Assembly: GCF_938040765.1 (NCBI RefSeq)
Contig: NZ_CALIAA010000292.1
Span: forward strand, 1-6,105
Length of the DNA: 6,105 nucleotides
Source: an uncultured Fretibacterium sp.
GTDB lineage: Bacteria; Synergistota; Synergistia; Synergistales; Aminobacteriaceae
Reading direction: 5' to 3'
Shown here: piece after piece, positions 5,186 to 6,105 of the stretch
Layout of the letters: each line of letters starts with the position of its first letter
Numbering within the stretch: the stretch's first letter is position 1
Program-made: the position numbers and the translations under genes
Notes under the pieces: model-generated
The model's database searches: none
Seen by the model: only the letters and a program-made list of their open reading frames with translations
What the model was told of the DNA's origin: nothing

Positions 5186-5728
5186 TCATATCTTTTCCAG
5201 GAGGTCGTAATCGGTCTCGACGACGGTCTCGCGACCAAATACGCTGACCGTGAATTTGACCTTGCCCTTTTCCGGGATGATCTCCACCACGGGGCCCGCC
5301 TGCCCCTCAAAAGGACCGCTCCTGACGGTGACGGTATCTCCCAGCCTGAAATTGATCTCCACCTTGGGCTTGGCCTGCTCCGAGCCGATACGGGACATCA
5401 GCTCACGGACCTCCTTCTCGGAAAGAGGCAGCGGGAGGCTTCCCGCCCCGACGAATCCCGTCACTCCCGGGGTATGCCGCACGACGTACCACGACTGCTC
5501 GTCGAGCAGCATCTCCACAAGCACATAGCTGGGATAAAGCTTCCTGGAGACCTTGCGGCTTTTCCCTTCCTTTACGAAGACCCGCTCCTCCACAGGAACC
5601 AGCACGTTGAAGATGTTTTTCTCCATCCCCATCGTCGCTATGCGCTGCTCCAGGTTGGCCTTCACTCGATTCTCATAGCCCGCGTAGGTCTGTACGACAT
5701 ACCAGCGGCGCTCGTCCTGTGCCTCCAT
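5186..5728 (-). CDS. nusG: Transcription termination/antitermination factor NusG
   Basis: Binds the RNA polymerase clamp to set elongation and pausing, and links polymerase to Rho or to ribosomal S10. 180 residues, typical for the family without extra insert domains. The NGN domain spans about 8-112: WYVVQTYAGYENRVKANLEQ near the start, then LYPSYVLVEM (65-74) and VRHTPGVTGFVG (83-94). The KOW domain is at about 128-180, with GDTVTVRSGPFEGQAG and the ending VSVFGRETVVETDYDLLEKI. The start ATG has GAGG five bases upstream. It lies 66 bp after secE and precedes rplK, the canonical order. Confidence 0.97.
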   Translation of the reverse strand: MEAQDERRWYVVQTYAGYENRVKANLEQRIATMGMEKNIFNVLVPVEERVFVKEGKSRKVSRKLYPSYVLVEMLLDEQSWYVVRHTPGVTGFVGAGSLPLPLSEKEVRELMSRIGSEQAKPKVEINFRLGDTVTVRSGPFEGQAGPVVEIIPEKGKVKFTVSVFGRETVVETDYDLLEKI

Positions 5729-5770
5729 GAAAACCTCGGGAAAAGTCCCTTCACCCCCACCTGCGCGCCT

Positions 5771-5809
5771 GGGATCCTATCCGATGAGCCGTCGTCAGCT
5801 CAGGATCCC
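5771..5809 (-). repeat. Inverted repeat spanning the secE stop codon
   Basis: GGGATCCT (5771-5778) and AGGATCCC (5802-5809) are perfect complements flanking the secE stop codon (5795-5797). GAGC (5786-5789) and GCTC (5798-5801) extend the stem inward, leaving a 7-base bulge on one side and an 8-base loop. No T run follows. It may be an mRNA structure controlling secE-nusG coupling or stability. Confidence 0.55.
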
Positions 5810-5998
5810 GGAGAAGACCCACGTCAGGAGAAAATCGATCGCCCCCAGATAGATGGAGGCACAAAGTGTAAAAAAGATAACGACCAGCGTCGAAAACCAA
5901 ATCTGCTTTCTGCCGGGCCAGGTCACCTTCTTCAGCTCGGCCTTGGCCTCCCGCAGGAAACCGATTCCCGGGATCGAACTCGCAACTTCTTTAGCCAT
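5795..5998 (-). CDS. secE: Preprotein translocase subunit SecE
   Basis: Essential subunit of the SecYEG protein-conducting channel in the inner membrane, where it clamps SecY. 67 residues in the short form: an amphipathic cytoplasmic helix (about 13-28) containing FLREAKAELKKVTWPGRKQ, the family signature, followed by one transmembrane span (about 33-60). This is the usual architecture outside the Gammaproteobacteria, whose SecE has two extra spans. The start is set at the ATG 5998-5996 (MAKEVASS) because AGGAGG (6010-6005) is six bases upstream; an in-frame start 14 codons earlier lies before that site. It follows tRNA-Trp by 50 bp and precedes nusG. Confidence 0.95.
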   Translation of the reverse strand: MAKEVASSIPGIGFLREAKAELKKVTWPGRKQIWFSTLVVIFFTLCASIYLGAIDFLLTWVFSGILS

Positions 5999-6004
5999 GC
6001 ATTG

Positions 6005-6010
6005 CCTCCT
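6005..6010 (-). promoter_or_regulatory. Ribosome binding site deciding the secE start
   Basis: AGGAGG lies six bases before the ATG at 5998. It rules out the longer frame beginning at 6040 and an out-of-frame ATG at 6002-6000. Confidence 0.8.
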
Positions 6011-6048
6011 GCGGGCACCTCGAAACGACACCCTGGACAATAAAAAAA

Positions 6049-6105
6049 TGGCAGGCCCGGCAAGACTCGAACTTGCAACCCCCGGTTTTGGAGACCAGTG
6101 CTCTG
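6049..6105 (-). tRNA. tRNA-Trp (anticodon CCA), 5' part missing
   Basis: The 3' 57 bases are visible on the minus strand. They contain the D-stem 3' strand GAGC, the anticodon stem CTGGT/ACCGG around loop CTCCAAA (anticodon CCA, Trp), variable loop GGGTT, and T arm GCAAG-TTCGAGT-CTTGC. The acceptor 3' strand CGGGCCT follows, with discriminator G and an encoded CCA end (6051-6049). The acceptor 5' strand and most of the D arm lie beyond the window. tRNA-Trp next to secE-nusG is a recurrent bacterial arrangement, and the tRNA may be cut out of a longer transcript. Confidence 0.95.

Noticed and set aside
4640..6043. 467-codon plus-strand open frame
   Set aside because: It runs antisense across rplK, nusG and secE and their gaps. 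Its product shows no domain and it is a codon-bias shadow.
1..6105. CRISPR array, transposon ends or other mobile DNA
   Set aside because: I saw no spaced direct repeats, no transposase or integrase frame, and no duplicated tRNA end within the window.

Overview
This is a slice of a bacterial chromosome from a GC-rich genome. Every gene I can support lies on the minus strand, so in transcription order the window reads from its right end to its left end: tRNA-Trp (cut by the right edge), secE, nusG, rplK (L11), rplA (L1), an L10-type leader with an attenuator, rplJ (L10), rplL (L7/L12), a small membrane-anchored coiled-coil protein of unknown function, a stand-alone CheY-like receiver, and lepA (elongation factor 4, cut by the left edge). 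The block tRNA-Trp-secE-nusG-rplK-rplA-rplJ-rplL is a classic conserved bacterial cluster. The single-membrane-span SecE of 67 residues fits most bacteria outside the Gammaproteobacteria. The phylum cannot be fixed from this window; Synergistota or a GC-rich Firmicutes-like lineage are guesses only.

Right part (about 3900-6105): tRNA-Trp encodes its CCA end and is followed 50 bp later by secE. Then come nusG, rplK and rplA with gaps of about 60-75 bp. Two of these gaps hold clear inverted repeats: one across the secE stop codon and one between nusG and rplK. A hairpin plus T run follows rplA.

Middle (about 2633-3920): the 229-bp gap before rplJ holds a leader that ends in an intrinsic terminator. 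An upstream segment is complementary to the terminator's 5' arm. This matches the L10(L12)4-controlled attenuators known upstream of rplJL. rplJ and rplL follow, and a strong terminator closes the unit directly after rplL. The usual next genes, rpoB and rpoC, are absent here.

Left part (1-2632): between the rplL terminator and a second strong terminator (1654-1677) sits a compact two-gene unit. It encodes a 133-residue single-span membrane protein with a long coiled coil and, 30 bp later, a 124-residue receiver-only response regulator. lepA follows the second terminator and so probably has its own promoter.

Most of the window makes the translation and secretion machinery: ribosomal stalk and L1/L11 proteins, the transcription factor NusG, SecE of the translocon, tRNA-Trp and EF4. 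The membrane protein/receiver pair is the accessory, uncharacterised part. No mobile element, CRISPR array or plus-strand gene was found, and no gene-free stretch exceeds 300 bp.
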